This document shows, in pieces, positions 1 to 8,109 of a stretch of DNA of 57,815 nt; position 1 is the stretch's first letter; the number at the start of each line of letters is the position of its first letter. The notes below the pieces were generated by a model. That model ran no database searches. It had not been told where the DNA came from and saw only the letters and a list, made by a program, of their open reading frames with translations. The position numbers and the translations under genes were made by a program. The DNA is from an uncultured Prevotella sp. (GTDB taxonomy: Bacteria > Bacteroidota > Bacteroidia > Bacteroidales > Bacteroidaceae). Where the stretch lies: NCBI GenBank assembly GCA_905233425.1, contig CAJOEC010000029.1:1-57815 (forward strand), read 5' to 3'.

Positions 1-1
1 G

Positions 2-430
2 CGCACGGGCTTTGCCCTGAAGTTCTGGCGTGCCTTGAAGAAGGGCGACCTCGACCTGGCCCTGCGCGAGATGCAGTCCTTCCTCGCCGGACTGCCCTAC
101 GTGGAGGGATTCAAGAAAAAGCTAGAACAAGTGGCAGTGACCGAGGGCTTCTACGAGTACACGTTCTATCTCATCTTCAACATGCTCAATGTTTATGCCC
201 GCACGCAGGTGAAGTGTCGCGGCGGACGGATAGACATGGTGGTCTATATGCCGCAGGCCACCTACATCTTCGAACTGAAAATGCACGAGTCGGCACGAAA
301 GGCATTGGAGCAGATTGACCTGAAAGGCTATGCCCTGCCATATCACACTGAGGGCAGGAAAGTGGTCAAGGTGGGCCTCCACTTCGACCTCGACAGCCGC
401 ACGCTTGACGAGTGGGCAGTCGGAGATTAG
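2..430 (+). CDS. AAA-ATPase-like / PD-(D/E)XK nuclease protein, C-terminal part (partial at window edge)
   Basis: The frame is open from base 2, so only the last ~142 residues are present. They carry a PD-(D/E)XK-like core: 'GRIDMVV' supplies the Asp and 'YIFELKMH' the E-x-K pair, followed by 'ALEQIDLKGYA', which matches the C-terminal nuclease domain (PDDEXK_9) of the AAA-ATPase_like family. The missing upstream part would hold the Walker ATPase. A full-length relative with the same layout lies at 8110-9684. The family is highly multicopy in Prevotella-type genomes and its biological role is not settled; mobile-DNA or defence roles are suspected. A large inverted-repeat element follows immediately. 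Confidence 0.8.
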   Translation, partial: RTGFALKFWRALKKGDLDLALREMQSFLAGLPYVEGFKKKLEQVAVTEGFYEYTFYLIFNMLNVYARTQVKCRGGRIDMVVYMPQATYIFELKMHESARKALEQIDLKGYALPYHTEGRKVVKVGLHFDLDSRTLDEWAVGD

Positions 431-450
431 GGCCAACATTGCAGAAATAC

Positions 451-677
451 TTCGACCTGTACGGTTGAAAGTCTATGCAAGGAAAGCTCCGAAGGAGCGA
501 TAGACTACAGACGGGGGTGAAACCCCCGGTAATAGGAATTGAAATGTAAGGGGGCTTACACCCCCGCCGGTAATCTATCGCCCTTTCAGGGCTTTCGTCT
601 TATGCCGACTTACCGGGGGTTTCACCCCCGTCTGTAGTCTTTTCGCCCCTTCAGGGCTTTTCAACCGTACAGGTCGA
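451..677. repeat. 227-bp nested inverted-repeat element
   Basis: The ends are a perfect 20-bp inverted repeat (451-470 and 658-677). Inside is a second perfect 30-bp inverted repeat (503-532 and 610-639) containing CGGGGGTGAAACCCCCG, itself a hairpin. Smaller GCCCTTTCAGGGC hairpins fill the rest. It has no coding capacity and looks like a MITE or REP-type element. It sits 20 bases after the stop of the nuclease gene. Confidence 0.75.
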
Positions 678-708
678 AATACTTTCTTATATTTTTTTAT
701 AAAATCAA

Positions 709-763
709 TGTCACAATGTCACACTTATTGATTGTCAGTGACTTACGGTGTGACATTGTGACA
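709..763. repeat. 16-bp perfect inverted repeat
   Basis: TGTCACAATGTCACAC (709-724) and its exact reverse complement (748-763) are separated by 23 bases. Each arm also contains a direct TGTCACA/TGTCACA duplication. It could be a cruciform, a terminator stem without a U-tract, or a binding site. Confidence 0.6.
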
Positions 764-850
764 TCAAAGGTGCAAAATTGGCATTTTTTTACGATGTTTT
801 CGATGCCATAGCGGTCATAATGCTGTCAGAGCGAGGTATCTGAGCGAGGA

Positions 851-931
851 TTCCCACCGGGGGAACAAAACATTCCCCCAGTGGGAATAAAATGTTCCCA
901 CCGGGGGAATAATTCATTCCCACGGTGGGAA
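851..931. repeat. 22-bp-period palindrome array, type A, copy 1
   Basis: Four 15-bp palindromes start at 851, 873, 895 and 917, an exact 22-bp period, separated by 7-base AT-rich spacers. Each unit is arm-centre-arm, with arms TTCCCAC or TTCCCCC pairing with GTGGGAA or GGGGGAA. The unit length is not a multiple of three, so it is not a coding repeat. A near-identical four-unit array lies at 20296-20376. Confidence 0.85.
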
Positions 932-1051
932 TGATGCGACGCGACAAGATGACAATTATTCAAATTCGTTTCAAGAATATTTGTAATGCGTTTGGTCTGT
1001 AAAAAAAACGTATTATTTATTAAATTTGTTTGTGCTTTCCCGAAAAATCTG

Positions 1052-1059
1052 TACCTTTG
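1052..1059 (+). promoter_or_regulatory. Promoter -7 box of the lysozyme gene
   Basis: TACCTTTG matches the Bacteroidetes -7 consensus TAnnTTTG; a TTTG-rich stretch at about 1026-1032 could serve as the -33 element. The start codon is about 65 bases downstream. Confidence 0.65.
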
Positions 1060-1123
1060 CGGCTGATAAAACAAACAATTAAACGGTAAACAATAAACAA
1101 AAAACGAGCGGATTGTAATTGTG

Positions 1124-1822
1124 ATGAAGCGGAAAGTTTTTCTGATAATGGTATTCTCTTTGGTGATGGGCTGTTGCTGGGCGCAGAGCAACCCTTATCT
1201 GTGTTGCGAGGACACTTGCGCCCACACTCACGGCATTGACCTGAGCCACTACCAGGGTGAGGTGTTCTGGGAGACGGTTGGTGAGCATACGAACATGGCT
1301 TACGTGTACCTGAAGGCGACGGAGGGTGGCGACAACATTGACGCCCGGTATGAAAGGAACATCGACCTGGCGCACCGCTATGGCCTGAAGGTTGGAAGCT
1401 ATCATTTCTTCCGCCCTAAGACTCCGCTGAGCCTGCAACTGAAGAACTTCAAGGCCCAGTGTCTGCCGGGCGAGCAGGACCTTATACCAATGCTCGACGT
1501 GGAGACCACGGGGAACCTGAGCCAGAGGGCGTTCTGCGATTCGCTGCACTGTTTCCTGAGGCTGATGGAGGAGACGTACCACCAGAAGCCACTGGTGTAC
1601 ACGTACCGCAATTTCTACAACAAACATCTGCAGGGGCAGCTTGACGACTACAAGCTGATGATCGCGATGTACAGCGAGGAGAAACCTGTGCTCTCGGACG
1701 GCCGCGACTACACGCTGTGGCAGTACACGAGCAAGGGCCGCATCGTGGGGGTTATAACCGAGGTGGACAAGAGCCGGTTTGTGGGTAAGCACTCGATGAA
1801 GGAGATAAGATACAAACACTGA
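1124..1822 (+). CDS. Secreted GH25 family lysozyme (N-acetylmuramidase)
   Basis: Hydrolyses the beta-1,4 bond of peptidoglycan glycan chains. The ATG at 1124 is preferred over the in-frame GTG at 1121. A hydrophobic N-terminus (KVFLIMVFSLVMGCCWAQ) is a signal peptide; 'LVMGC' could be a weak lipobox. The GH25 barrel starts with 'GIDLSHYQG' (first catalytic Asp), continues through 'AYVYLKATEG' and 'YHFF', and has 'MLDVET', the D-x-E catalytic pair of the family. About 232 residues, a single catalytic domain with no wall-binding repeats. It has its own promoter and is followed by a 67-bp tandem repeat. Likely a periplasmic or outer-membrane wall hydrolase, possibly acting on other bacteria. Confidence 0.9.
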   Translation: MKRKVFLIMVFSLVMGCCWAQSNPYLCCEDTCAHTHGIDLSHYQGEVFWETVGEHTNMAYVYLKATEGGDNIDARYERNIDLAHRYGLKVGSYHFFRPKTPLSLQLKNFKAQCLPGEQDLIPMLDVETTGNLSQRAFCDSLHCFLRLMEETYHQKPLVYTYRNFYNKHLQGQLDDYKLMIAMYSEEKPVLSDGRDYTLWQYTSKGRIVGVITEVDKSRFVGKHSMKEIRYKH

Positions 1823-1842
1823 ACAATAATGCGTGTTTTTCT

Positions 1843-2060
1843 GGACCACGGATTTAACGGATTACACGGAATTTTAACCACGGATTTAACGAATTACACT
1901 AATTGTTTTGGACCACGGATTTAACGGATTCCACGGATTTTTAACCACGGATTTAACGAATTACACGAATTGTTTTGGACCACGGATTTAACGGATTCCA
2001 CGGATTTTTTAACCACGAATTTAACGAATTACACGAATTTCACGAATTTCACGAATTGAT
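1843..2060. repeat. 67-bp tandem repeat of 'CCACGGATTTAACGAATTACAC' type
   Basis: Copies begin at 1843, 1910 and 1977, an exact 67-bp period, and the last runs into short CACGAATTT iterations before the next gene. Within each copy the phrase CACGGATTTAACG recurs, so the unit itself arose by duplication. The same vocabulary appears at 4183-4205, 9684-9716, 15160-15300 and 18055-18230. It fills the space between two same-strand genes. Confidence 0.85.
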
Positions 2061-2078
2061 TTAAAACTATAGAGAATT

Positions 2079-4181
2079 ATGAGACTAAGGTTATCGAGAC
2101 TATTGGTTTACGGACTGGCCATGGGCGGGCTGGCCAATGGCGGGCTGGCACTGGGCCTGCCCCTACAGGGGCTGCCCACACAGGGCGGGCTGGCACTGGG
2201 CCTGCCCATGCAGGATGCCCCCACGCCTTATTCGTTGGCAGCTACTCCCGGACAGGGGGACGATGTGAACATGAAGATGGGCAAGCCTACTAAGGAGGAG
2301 ATGGAGATGACGGTCTACGAGGGGGAACCTGATGCTGAGGCTGTTGTGCTGTGCAGGCTGACGAATGTGGAGTACACGGTTCAGACGGTCGGGTATCTGG
2401 TGGACTATTACGACAAGGTGCGCATAAAGGTGCTGAAACCTTCCGGTGCGCGCTGGGCGAAGGTGGTGGTGCCTTTCCAGAAGAACATGTCGGTAGGCAA
2501 CAATATCAGTGGCTTGAGAACGTCGTTTATGGCCATCCCGATGGAGAGGGTGACAGGCAACACGTCTTTCCAGGATGAAGGCTCGATGTCTGACGGCGTT
2601 TTCGGCACCGACGGCGACGAGATGGTGGAGAGCGTGAAGGCGACGGCCTTCAACATGGAGGGCGGCAAGGTTGTGAAGACTTCGCTGAAGAAGAGCGAGA
2701 TCGAGACGACCAAGATTGACGAGCAGAACTATCTTGTGGAGTTTACTGTGCCCAACGTGAAGGAGGGTACGGTGATTGAATATGAGTACAAGATACATAG
2801 CCAGCTGTTCTGGGAGCTGCACGACTGGTTTGCCCAGTGGGAGATTCCCGTGGCGTATGCGAAACTGGACATGAACATCCCGAACTACCTGATCTTCAAC
2901 ATCGAGGATCATGGCATCCAGCGTCTGACGTACACGTGTACGCTGGGAAGTATGAAATATAAAGTGGAGAGCGACCCATTGGCTAACCCTATGTCGGTGA
3001 ACACTAACCACTATGTCTATGAGGGCCGCGACCTGATGGGGATGCCGAAGGACGACTATGTGTGGTGTCTTCAGGACTATTGTGCCGGCATCACGTCGGA
3101 ACTGAAGCAGTACCGTCTGCGCGGGATGAACCAGATGGACTACGCGAGGACGTGGGCTCAGATTGACGATATGATTCTCAGTTCTGACGAACTGGGCATA
3201 CGCCTGAACGACCACAGTCCACTGGCCGACGAGCTGAAGGGGGCGAAGATTGAGGAGATTGCCGATCTGCGTGAGCGTGTGGCTGCGGTCTATCAGTTGG
3301 TGATGGGCAAGTTGAAGTGGAATGGCAAGTACGATCTGAGTCCTGTGCTGACGTCGGAGACGATGAAGAAGGGCGAGGGCACGAATGCCGACATCAACCT
3401 GATTCTCATCCAGTCGCTCCACGACGTGGGCCTGAACGCCGCTCCCGTGGTGCTCAGGACTCGCGACCTGGGGCAGCTGCCATATAACTTCCCCTCCATA
3501 CGCAAACTCTCGACATTCATCGTGGGTGTCATCCTGCCCACGGGGGGTAACGTCTACCTCGACGCTTCATCGAAGTATGAGGGCCTGAACAGTCTGCCGG
3601 AGGTGATGCTTGTGGAGAAGGCCCGTCTTGTGCAGAAGAATAACAAGAGCCAGTGGGTGAACCTGCAGAAGGTGTCGAGATCGGAGAAGAGCACCCTCAT
3701 TGAGGCGACGCTCTCTGCCGACGGCACTCTCTCAGGCAAGCAGACGACCCGCATCCAGGTGGGTGATTGCAAGTCAAACCCCACAGAGACCGATTTCACG
3801 AAGAAGGGGCAGGTGGCCGACGGTGCCATCAGCATCTGTCCGTTCCCTGACAAGCTGATTGAGAACCCCTTCACTTCCGAGACACGCAAGATGCCGGTAG
3901 AGTTCCCGTGTATTGGCAGCAACCGCGTTGTGGTCAATATCACCCTGCCCGAGGGCTACGCTTTAGACGGCGAACCAAGAAACACCACTGTCACCACCCC
4001 CGACAAGGGTATCGAGGGCCGTGTACATACGTCGCTCACACAGGGACGCGTGCAGATGACCTGCCAGTTCAGCGTCAACAAGCTCGCCCACGCTGCGGAC
4101 AACTATGGAGATCTGCGCCAGATCTTCGACATGCTATCGAAATACACCAGCGAACAACTTGTTATTAAAAAGAAACAATAA
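2079..4181 (+). CDS. Secreted DUF3857 / transglutaminase-like domain protein
   Basis: A 700-residue exported protein. After the signal segment the N-terminus has a low-complexity stretch in which 'GGLALGLP' occurs twice because of a 45-bp direct DNA repeat (2139 and 2184). Residues ~75-350 match the DUF3857 barrel domain, and ~370-520 a transglutaminase-like fold ('RVAAVYQLVMGKLKWNGKY', 'GEGTNADINLILIQSL'). The usual catalytic Cys position reads Asn, as in many Bacteroidetes members, so it is probably a non-catalytic scaffold. The C-terminus resembles DUF3858. Function unknown; it lies upstream of a secreted esterase, and the 24-bp gap suggests co-transcription. Confidence 0.8.
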   Translation: MRLRLSRLLVYGLAMGGLANGGLALGLPLQGLPTQGGLALGLPMQDAPTPYSLAATPGQGDDVNMKMGKPTKEEMEMTVYEGEPDAEAVVLCRLTNVEYTVQTVGYLVDYYDKVRIKVLKPSGARWAKVVVPFQKNMSVGNNISGLRTSFMAIPMERVTGNTSFQDEGSMSDGVFGTDGDEMVESVKATAFNMEGGKVVKTSLKKSEIETTKIDEQNYLVEFTVPNVKEGTVIEYEYKIHSQLFWELHDWFAQWEIPVAYAKLDMNIPNYLIFNIEDHGIQRLTYTCTLGSMKYKVESDPLANPMSVNTNHYVYEGRDLMGMPKDDYVWCLQDYCAGITSELKQYRLRGMNQMDYARTWAQIDDMILSSDELGIRLNDHSPLADELKGAKIEEIADLRERVAAVYQLVMGKLKWNGKYDLSPVLTSETMKKGEGTNADINLILIQSLHDVGLNAAPVVLRTRDLGQLPYNFPSIRKLSTFIVGVILPTGGNVYLDASSKYEGLNSLPEVMLVEKARLVQKNNKSQWVNLQKVSRSEKSTLIEATLSADGTLSGKQTTRIQVGDCKSNPTETDFTKKGQVADGAISICPFPDKLIENPFTSETRKMPVEFPCIGSNRVVVNITLPEGYALDGEPRNTTVTTPDKGIEGRVHTSLTQGRVQMTCQFSVNKLAHAADNYGDLRQIFDMLSKYTSEQLVIKKKQ

Positions 4182-4205
4182 ACAACTAATTACACGAATT
4201 GTCTT

Positions 4206-5987
4206 ATGAAATACTCACATTGTTCATTTATTTCACTCCTTCTTCTTCTCCTGACATTGCAGGCATCGGCCTACAAGAAGCAGTCGATCACCATCAGCGT
4301 GAACAACCAGCAAAGGAGCATGGTGGTTTTCACCCCTAACGAACTGCCGGCCAAGTCACCGCTCTTCATCGTGACACATGGCATGAACCAGAGTCCGGAA
4401 TACCAGTACGACTCGGACAAGATGTACGAGATGATCGACACGGCAAAGTTTGTCGTCACCTATCTGCGCAGCAATGGCAGCACATGGGACGTTGGAGGCA
4501 CCAACGACCAGAATTTCGTCATCAAGACCATCGACGAGATGGCCACCCGTTTCGACATCGACAAGGAGCGCGTCTACTGGTCGGGCTTCTCGATGGGTTC
4601 GATGCTGATACACCATTGCATTGCCAACATGCAGGGCAAGATTGCAGCCTTTGCCCCGACCAGCGGCATACAGTTCTCCGAGCAGCCCTGGAACAACTGC
4701 AAGAAGCCTGTTAACCTTTTAGAGTGCATAGCCTACGGCGACGATGTGTTCGGCTATGAGCAGTATGGCATTCATGCCTATATTGAGAACTACGCCAAGC
4801 ACGACCAGCACAAGAACTACAGCAAAACAGTGGGGTACAAGCCCATAGCCAGCAGCTGGTACGACGGCGACCTGGAAAAATGGACTGGCGGCCCCAACGG
4901 CGGCGAGGTGTGGCTCTATTCCTACAACAACGGCGGTCACTGGCCCATGGACTTGAACCGCCACCTCATTTGGAACTTTTGCAAGCGTTTCTCGCTGAAT
5001 ATGCCTACAGCGAAGATCACGCAGCCGGCGGGTGAGACCACATATCTCTACTTCGCACCTACGGGAGAGGCAGCGTTCCCTGACATCACAGTCGAAGCCA
5101 CCGCCAAAGCCCAGATTGGCGAGGTGGCGAAAGTGGAATTCTATGACGGCGAGAACCTTATCGAAACACTTGAAGCCGCTCCCTACACTACAACGCTCAC
5201 AGCCCCCGATGCCAGCAAACACGACTTGCGCGTAGTGGTGACCGACAGCAATGGCAAGACTGGCGAAAACTCCTGTGTGGTCAACTGCGTGGCCCCCGAG
5301 GACGCCTTCGACTTGAGTCAGCATTTCAACACTGAGGGCGCTGTGCCGCAGGACTGGTACGTCAGCAATGGCACAAGCTCGACGACGCGAGTGGGCGGCG
5401 GACTGCCATTCACCAGCGGCCCTCGTCTGCTGCGTTTCACCAATGACAACCGCGCCTTTGACTACGGACTCCTTGTGCAGAACTCTACTGGCAAGGAGAA
5501 AGCTGCATGGGCAAAGTTCGGTGTCTCGAAAGCACGTTCAACCATGACTCTGCAGGAAGGATGCTATACGCTCATCTACAGACTTTACAACTGGAACCAG
5601 CCTGAGTTCTCACCGGTGACCATCGTCATTGAAGACAACGACGGGCAGGAAGTGGCGTCGAAGACATACACACCAAAGCACAACATCGGTGGCAGTACTG
5701 AGAACAAGGTCTCAGGAGAGCGTCAGCAGAAATTAGAGTTCGATATTGACAAGGCGGGTGAATATGTCATCGCCTTCTATGCCGACGCTGCTAAGAATGC
5801 CGACTTCGTGATGGGACCTCTCAGCATACAGGCCAAGGAGTTCTATGCAACAGGCATCAAGGAACTTCCGACTGCTGACTCAGAATCCCCAGTCGTTTAC
5901 GACCTTAATGGACGGCGCGTGAAGGATGGGCAGCTGAAGCGTGGCATCTATATCAAAGATGGCCGCAAGACTGTCATCTCTCAATAG
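4206..5987 (+). CDS. Secreted alpha/beta-hydrolase esterase with Ig-like and C-terminal sorting-type domains
   Basis: Signal peptide (residues ~1-22), then a poly-hydroxybutyrate depolymerase / feruloyl-esterase (LpqC-like, CE1-type) hydrolase. 'THGMNQSP' forms the oxyanion region, 'SGFSMGSM' is the G-x-S-x-G nucleophile elbow and 'NNGGHWPMD' supplies the His. From about residue 280 follows an Ig-like (Big_7-type) domain ('EVAKVEFYDGENLIETLEAAPY'-like strand pattern), then a jelly-roll-like domain. The tail 'YDLNGRRV...GIYIKDGRK' is the C-terminal motif also found on three other exported proteins here. Probably removes acyl or feruloyl groups from plant polysaccharide; substrate not determinable. 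It is convergent with asnB, the two stops overlapping by 7 bases. Confidence 0.8.
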   Translation: MKYSHCSFISLLLLLLTLQASAYKKQSITISVNNQQRSMVVFTPNELPAKSPLFIVTHGMNQSPEYQYDSDKMYEMIDTAKFVVTYLRSNGSTWDVGGTNDQNFVIKTIDEMATRFDIDKERVYWSGFSMGSMLIHHCIANMQGKIAAFAPTSGIQFSEQPWNNCKKPVNLLECIAYGDDVFGYEQYGIHAYIENYAKHDQHKNYSKTVGYKPIASSWYDGDLEKWTGGPNGGEVWLYSYNNGGHWPMDLNRHLIWNFCKRFSLNMPTAKITQPAGETTYLYFAPTGEAAFPDITVEATAKAQIGEVAKVEFYDGENLIETLEAAPYTTTLTAPDASKHDLRVVVTDSNGKTGENSCVVNCVAPEDAFDLSQHFNTEGAVPQDWYVSNGTSSTTRVGGGLPFTSGPRLLRFTNDNRAFDYGLLVQNSTGKEKAAWAKFGVSKARSTMTLQEGCYTLIYRLYNWNQPEFSPVTIVIEDNDGQEVASKTYTPKHNIGGSTENKVSGERQQKLEFDIDKAGEYVIAFYADAAKNADFVMGPLSIQAKEFYATGIKELPTADSESPVVYDLNGRRVKDGQLKRGIYIKDGRKTVISQ

Positions 5988-7747
5988 GCTTTCTCGTGTA
6001 CACCTTTGACGGCACGGCCTGAAGGGTCGTTCATGCCCTTGAAGGCGGCGTCCCATTCGAGGGCAATGGCGGTGGAACAAGCCACCGAGGCCTCGCTGGG
6101 TACGCTGCGGGCGGCGGAGTCGCTGGGGAAATGTTCGGCGAAGATGCTGCGGTAGTAGTACTCCTCCTTGTTCTTCGGCGTGTTGATGGGGAAACGCTCT
6201 GCGGCGTGTGCCATCTGCTCGTCTGTGACAGCCTCTGAGGTAATCTTCTTCAGAGTGTCAATCCAGGAGTAACCCACACCGTCGCTGAACTGTTCCTTCT
6301 GGCGCCATGCAACCTCGGCGGGGAGCATGGAGGCGAAAGCCTCGCGGACAATGCGCTTCTCTATCCAAGCCCCCCCTACGGCCCCCGAGGGGGCTTCTAT
6401 AGATTGCGGGTCTATTGTAGCCCCCTCGGGGGCTGAAGGGGGGGCTACCATCTTCGCTCTTGGGTTCGTCCTCATGGCAACGTCGAGGAACTCCTTGTCG
6501 AGGAAGGGCACACGACCCTCTACCCCCCAGGCCGAGAGGCTCTTGTTGGCACGGAGACAGTCGTAGAGGTAGAGCTTCGACAGTTTGCGAACCGTCTCCT
6601 CGTGGAAGGCCTGTGCCGACGGGGCCTTATGGAAATAGAGGTAGCCGCCGAAAATCTCGTCGGCACCCTCACCACTGAGCACCATCTTGATGCCCATTGA
6701 CTTGATGACACGAGCCAGCAGATACATTGGCGTTGAGGCGCGGACTGTGGTCACGTCGTAGGTCTCGATGAAATAGATGACATCGCGGATGGCATCGAGA
6801 CCCTCCTGTATGGTGTAGTTGATTTCGTGGTGAACGGTGCCGATATGGTCGGCCACAAGCCGAGCCTTGGCCAGGTCGGGAGCACCCTTCAGACCGACGG
6901 CAAACGAGTGCAGACGGGGCCAGTAGGCTCGTGTCTTCGAGTCGTCCTCGATGCGCATCTCCGAGTATTTCTCCGCGATGGCGGAGATAACGCTGGAGTC
7001 GAGACCGCCGGAGAGCAGCACGCCGTAGGGCACGTCGCTCATCAGTTGCCGCTTCACGGCATCTTCCAGTGCATCGTGAATGGCCTCTACCGAGGCGGGA
7101 TTGTCTTTTACTGCCTCGTATTCAAACCAATCACGCTGATAATAGCGTTTCATGCCAGGCTCCCTGCTCCAATAATAATGGCCGGGTAAGAATGGTTCGT
7201 ATTTCTCGCACTGCCCTTCGAGGGCTTTCAACTCAGATGCTACATATACCGTGCCGTCGCTGTCGTAACCTATATAAAGAGGTATAACGCCTATGGGGTC
7301 GCGGGCAATGAGGAACTCGTTGCGCTCCTCGTCGTAGAGCACAAAGGCGAAGATGCCGCTCAGTTGCTCGAGCATCTTGCAAATCTGCTCATGAGAATTT
7401 CCCGTTGGGGAGGGGGTGAGGCTCCTATATAGTGCCAGTGTCACCTCGCAGTCCGACCCCGTCTGGAAGTCATACTGTCCGGCATAGCGGCGGCGAATAT
7501 CCTGATGGTTGTAAATCTCGCCATTCACCGCCAACACCTGCTTGCGGTCAGGCGAGTACAGCGGTTGCCCTCCGCTCTCAGGGTCTACGATGCTCAACCG
7601 CTCATGGGCTAACACAGCGCTGCCGCCACAGTATATTCCACTCCAGTCGGGTCCGCGGTGGCGGATCTTCTGACTCATCTTCAATGCCTTCTCGCGCAGC
7701 TCATGCGTCTGCTCCTTCACGTTCAGTATTGCTACGATTCCACACAT
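5981..7747 (-). CDS. asnB: Asparagine synthase, glutamine-hydrolysing
   Basis: Makes asparagine from aspartate, ATP and glutamine. Starts MCGIVAIL, so Cys2 is the class II glutaminase nucleophile. The synthetase half shows the ATP-pyrophosphatase loop 'LSGGLDSSVISA' near residue 250 and 'LSGEGADEIFGGY'. Two foreign insertions are visible: a 79-bp GC-rich element with 28-bp terminal inverted repeats (6368-6446) encoding about 26 extra residues near 434-460, and a half element at 7396-7423 near residue 110. At 588 residues it is longer than usual (~555) by about these inserts. Its promoter carries the shared nitrogen box and inverted repeat. Confidence 0.95.
   Translation of the reverse strand: MCGIVAILNVKEQTHELREKALKMSQKIRHRGPDWSGIYCGGSAVLAHERLSIVDPESGGQPLYSPDRKQVLAVNGEIYNHQDIRRRYAGQYDFQTGSDCEVTLALYRSLTPSPTGNSHEQICKMLEQLSGIFAFVLYDEERNEFLIARDPIGVIPLYIGYDSDGTVYVASELKALEGQCEKYEPFLPGHYYWSREPGMKRYYQRDWFEYEAVKDNPASVEAIHDALEDAVKRQLMSDVPYGVLLSGGLDSSVISAIAEKYSEMRIEDDSKTRAYWPRLHSFAVGLKGAPDLAKARLVADHIGTVHHEINYTIQEGLDAIRDVIYFIETYDVTTVRASTPMYLLARVIKSMGIKMVLSGEGADEIFGGYLYFHKAPSAQAFHEETVRKLSKLYLYDCLRANKSLSAWGVEGRVPFLDKEFLDVAMRTNPRAKMVAPPSAPEGATIDPQSIEAPSGAVGGAWIEKRIVREAFASMLPAEVAWRQKEQFSDGVGYSWIDTLKKITSEAVTDEQMAHAAERFPINTPKNKEEYYYRSIFAEHFPSDSAARSVPSEASVACSTAIALEWDAAFKGMNDPSGRAVKGVHEKAY
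6368..6446 (-). repeat. In-frame palindromic element inside asnB
   Basis: 79 bp with 28-bp terminal inverted repeats matching at 26 of 28 positions, beginning AGCCCCCCCTACGGCCCCCG and its counterpart. The 23-bp centre is unique. It is read through in frame as Pro/Ala/Gly-rich sequence absent from typical AsnB. Confidence 0.8.
7396..7423 (-). repeat. Half element inside asnB
   Basis: On the coding strand AGCCTCACCCCCTCCCC followed by AACGGGAAA encodes 'SLTPSPTGN', the same reading frame as the left arm of the full elements in car and pyrG. Confidence 0.55.
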
Positions 7748-7775
7748 AATTCTAACATTTTTTAATTACAGGCTG

Positions 7776-7834
7776 CAAAATTACGACAAAAAAAGAAAGG
7801 AGGCCATTGTCTTCCTTTCATTTTGATTGTTAAA
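7776..7834 (-). promoter_or_regulatory. asnB promoter with nitrogen box and inverted repeat
   Basis: On the minus strand: TTTAACAATC (7834-7825), the inverted repeat GAAAG-N15-CTTTC (7795-7819), then the -7 box TAATTTTG (7783-7776). The box starts 51 nt upstream of the -7 box. Almost the whole block is conserved in the glnB and glnA promoters. Confidence 0.75.
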
Positions 7835-8044
7835 TTTGTTACGAACTGTCAATTTGTAACATTACCGCCTCTTGCAATATCATTATGCTTACTGTCTGTG
7901 TAAAAATATCATCTTTTTGCTACAAATCGTCACGGCATTGATTTCTTTCCTTGATTCCCTGATTCCTTAGACAAAGAAACGATAGTACAACGTGCGATAT
8001 TGAAGAAAAATCTTGAATCGTTTGGCGGTTCGGTGTTTTCTTTG

Positions 8045-8052
8045 TAACTTTG
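8045..8052 (+). promoter_or_regulatory. Promoter -7 box of the AAA/nuclease gene
   Basis: TAACTTTG followed by C matches the Bacteroidetes -7 box, 58 bases before the start codon. No nitrogen box is present at the -50 offset. Confidence 0.6.
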
Positions 8053-8109
8053 CCCCTGAAAACCGTAAATGGCATTTTCCGCAAAGGTAACTAATCGTAA
8101 ATCTATTTT

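Larger units (their letters stand above)
431..1123. other. Gene-free stretch of about 690 bases filled with structured repeats
   Basis: No convincing gene. It holds in order a 227-bp inverted-repeat element, a 16-bp perfect inverted repeat, a four-unit 22-bp-period palindrome array and the promoter of the lysozyme gene. Short open frames here are translations of the repeats. Confidence 0.7.
7748..8109. other. Divergent intergenic region between asnB and the AAA/nuclease gene
   Basis: Holds the asnB promoter with its nitrogen box on the left and the promoter of the plus-strand gene on the right. No gene seen. Confidence 0.6.

Noticed and set aside
826..1191. Open frame on the minus strand through the type A array
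   Set aside because: Its protein is a translation of the 22-bp repeats and promoter DNA; the 22-bp period breaks any consistent codon pattern.
2163..3422. 419-codon minus-strand frame opposite the DUF3857 gene
   Set aside because: Shadow of a GC-rich coding strand; His/Leu/Arg-rich composition, no domain and no promoter.
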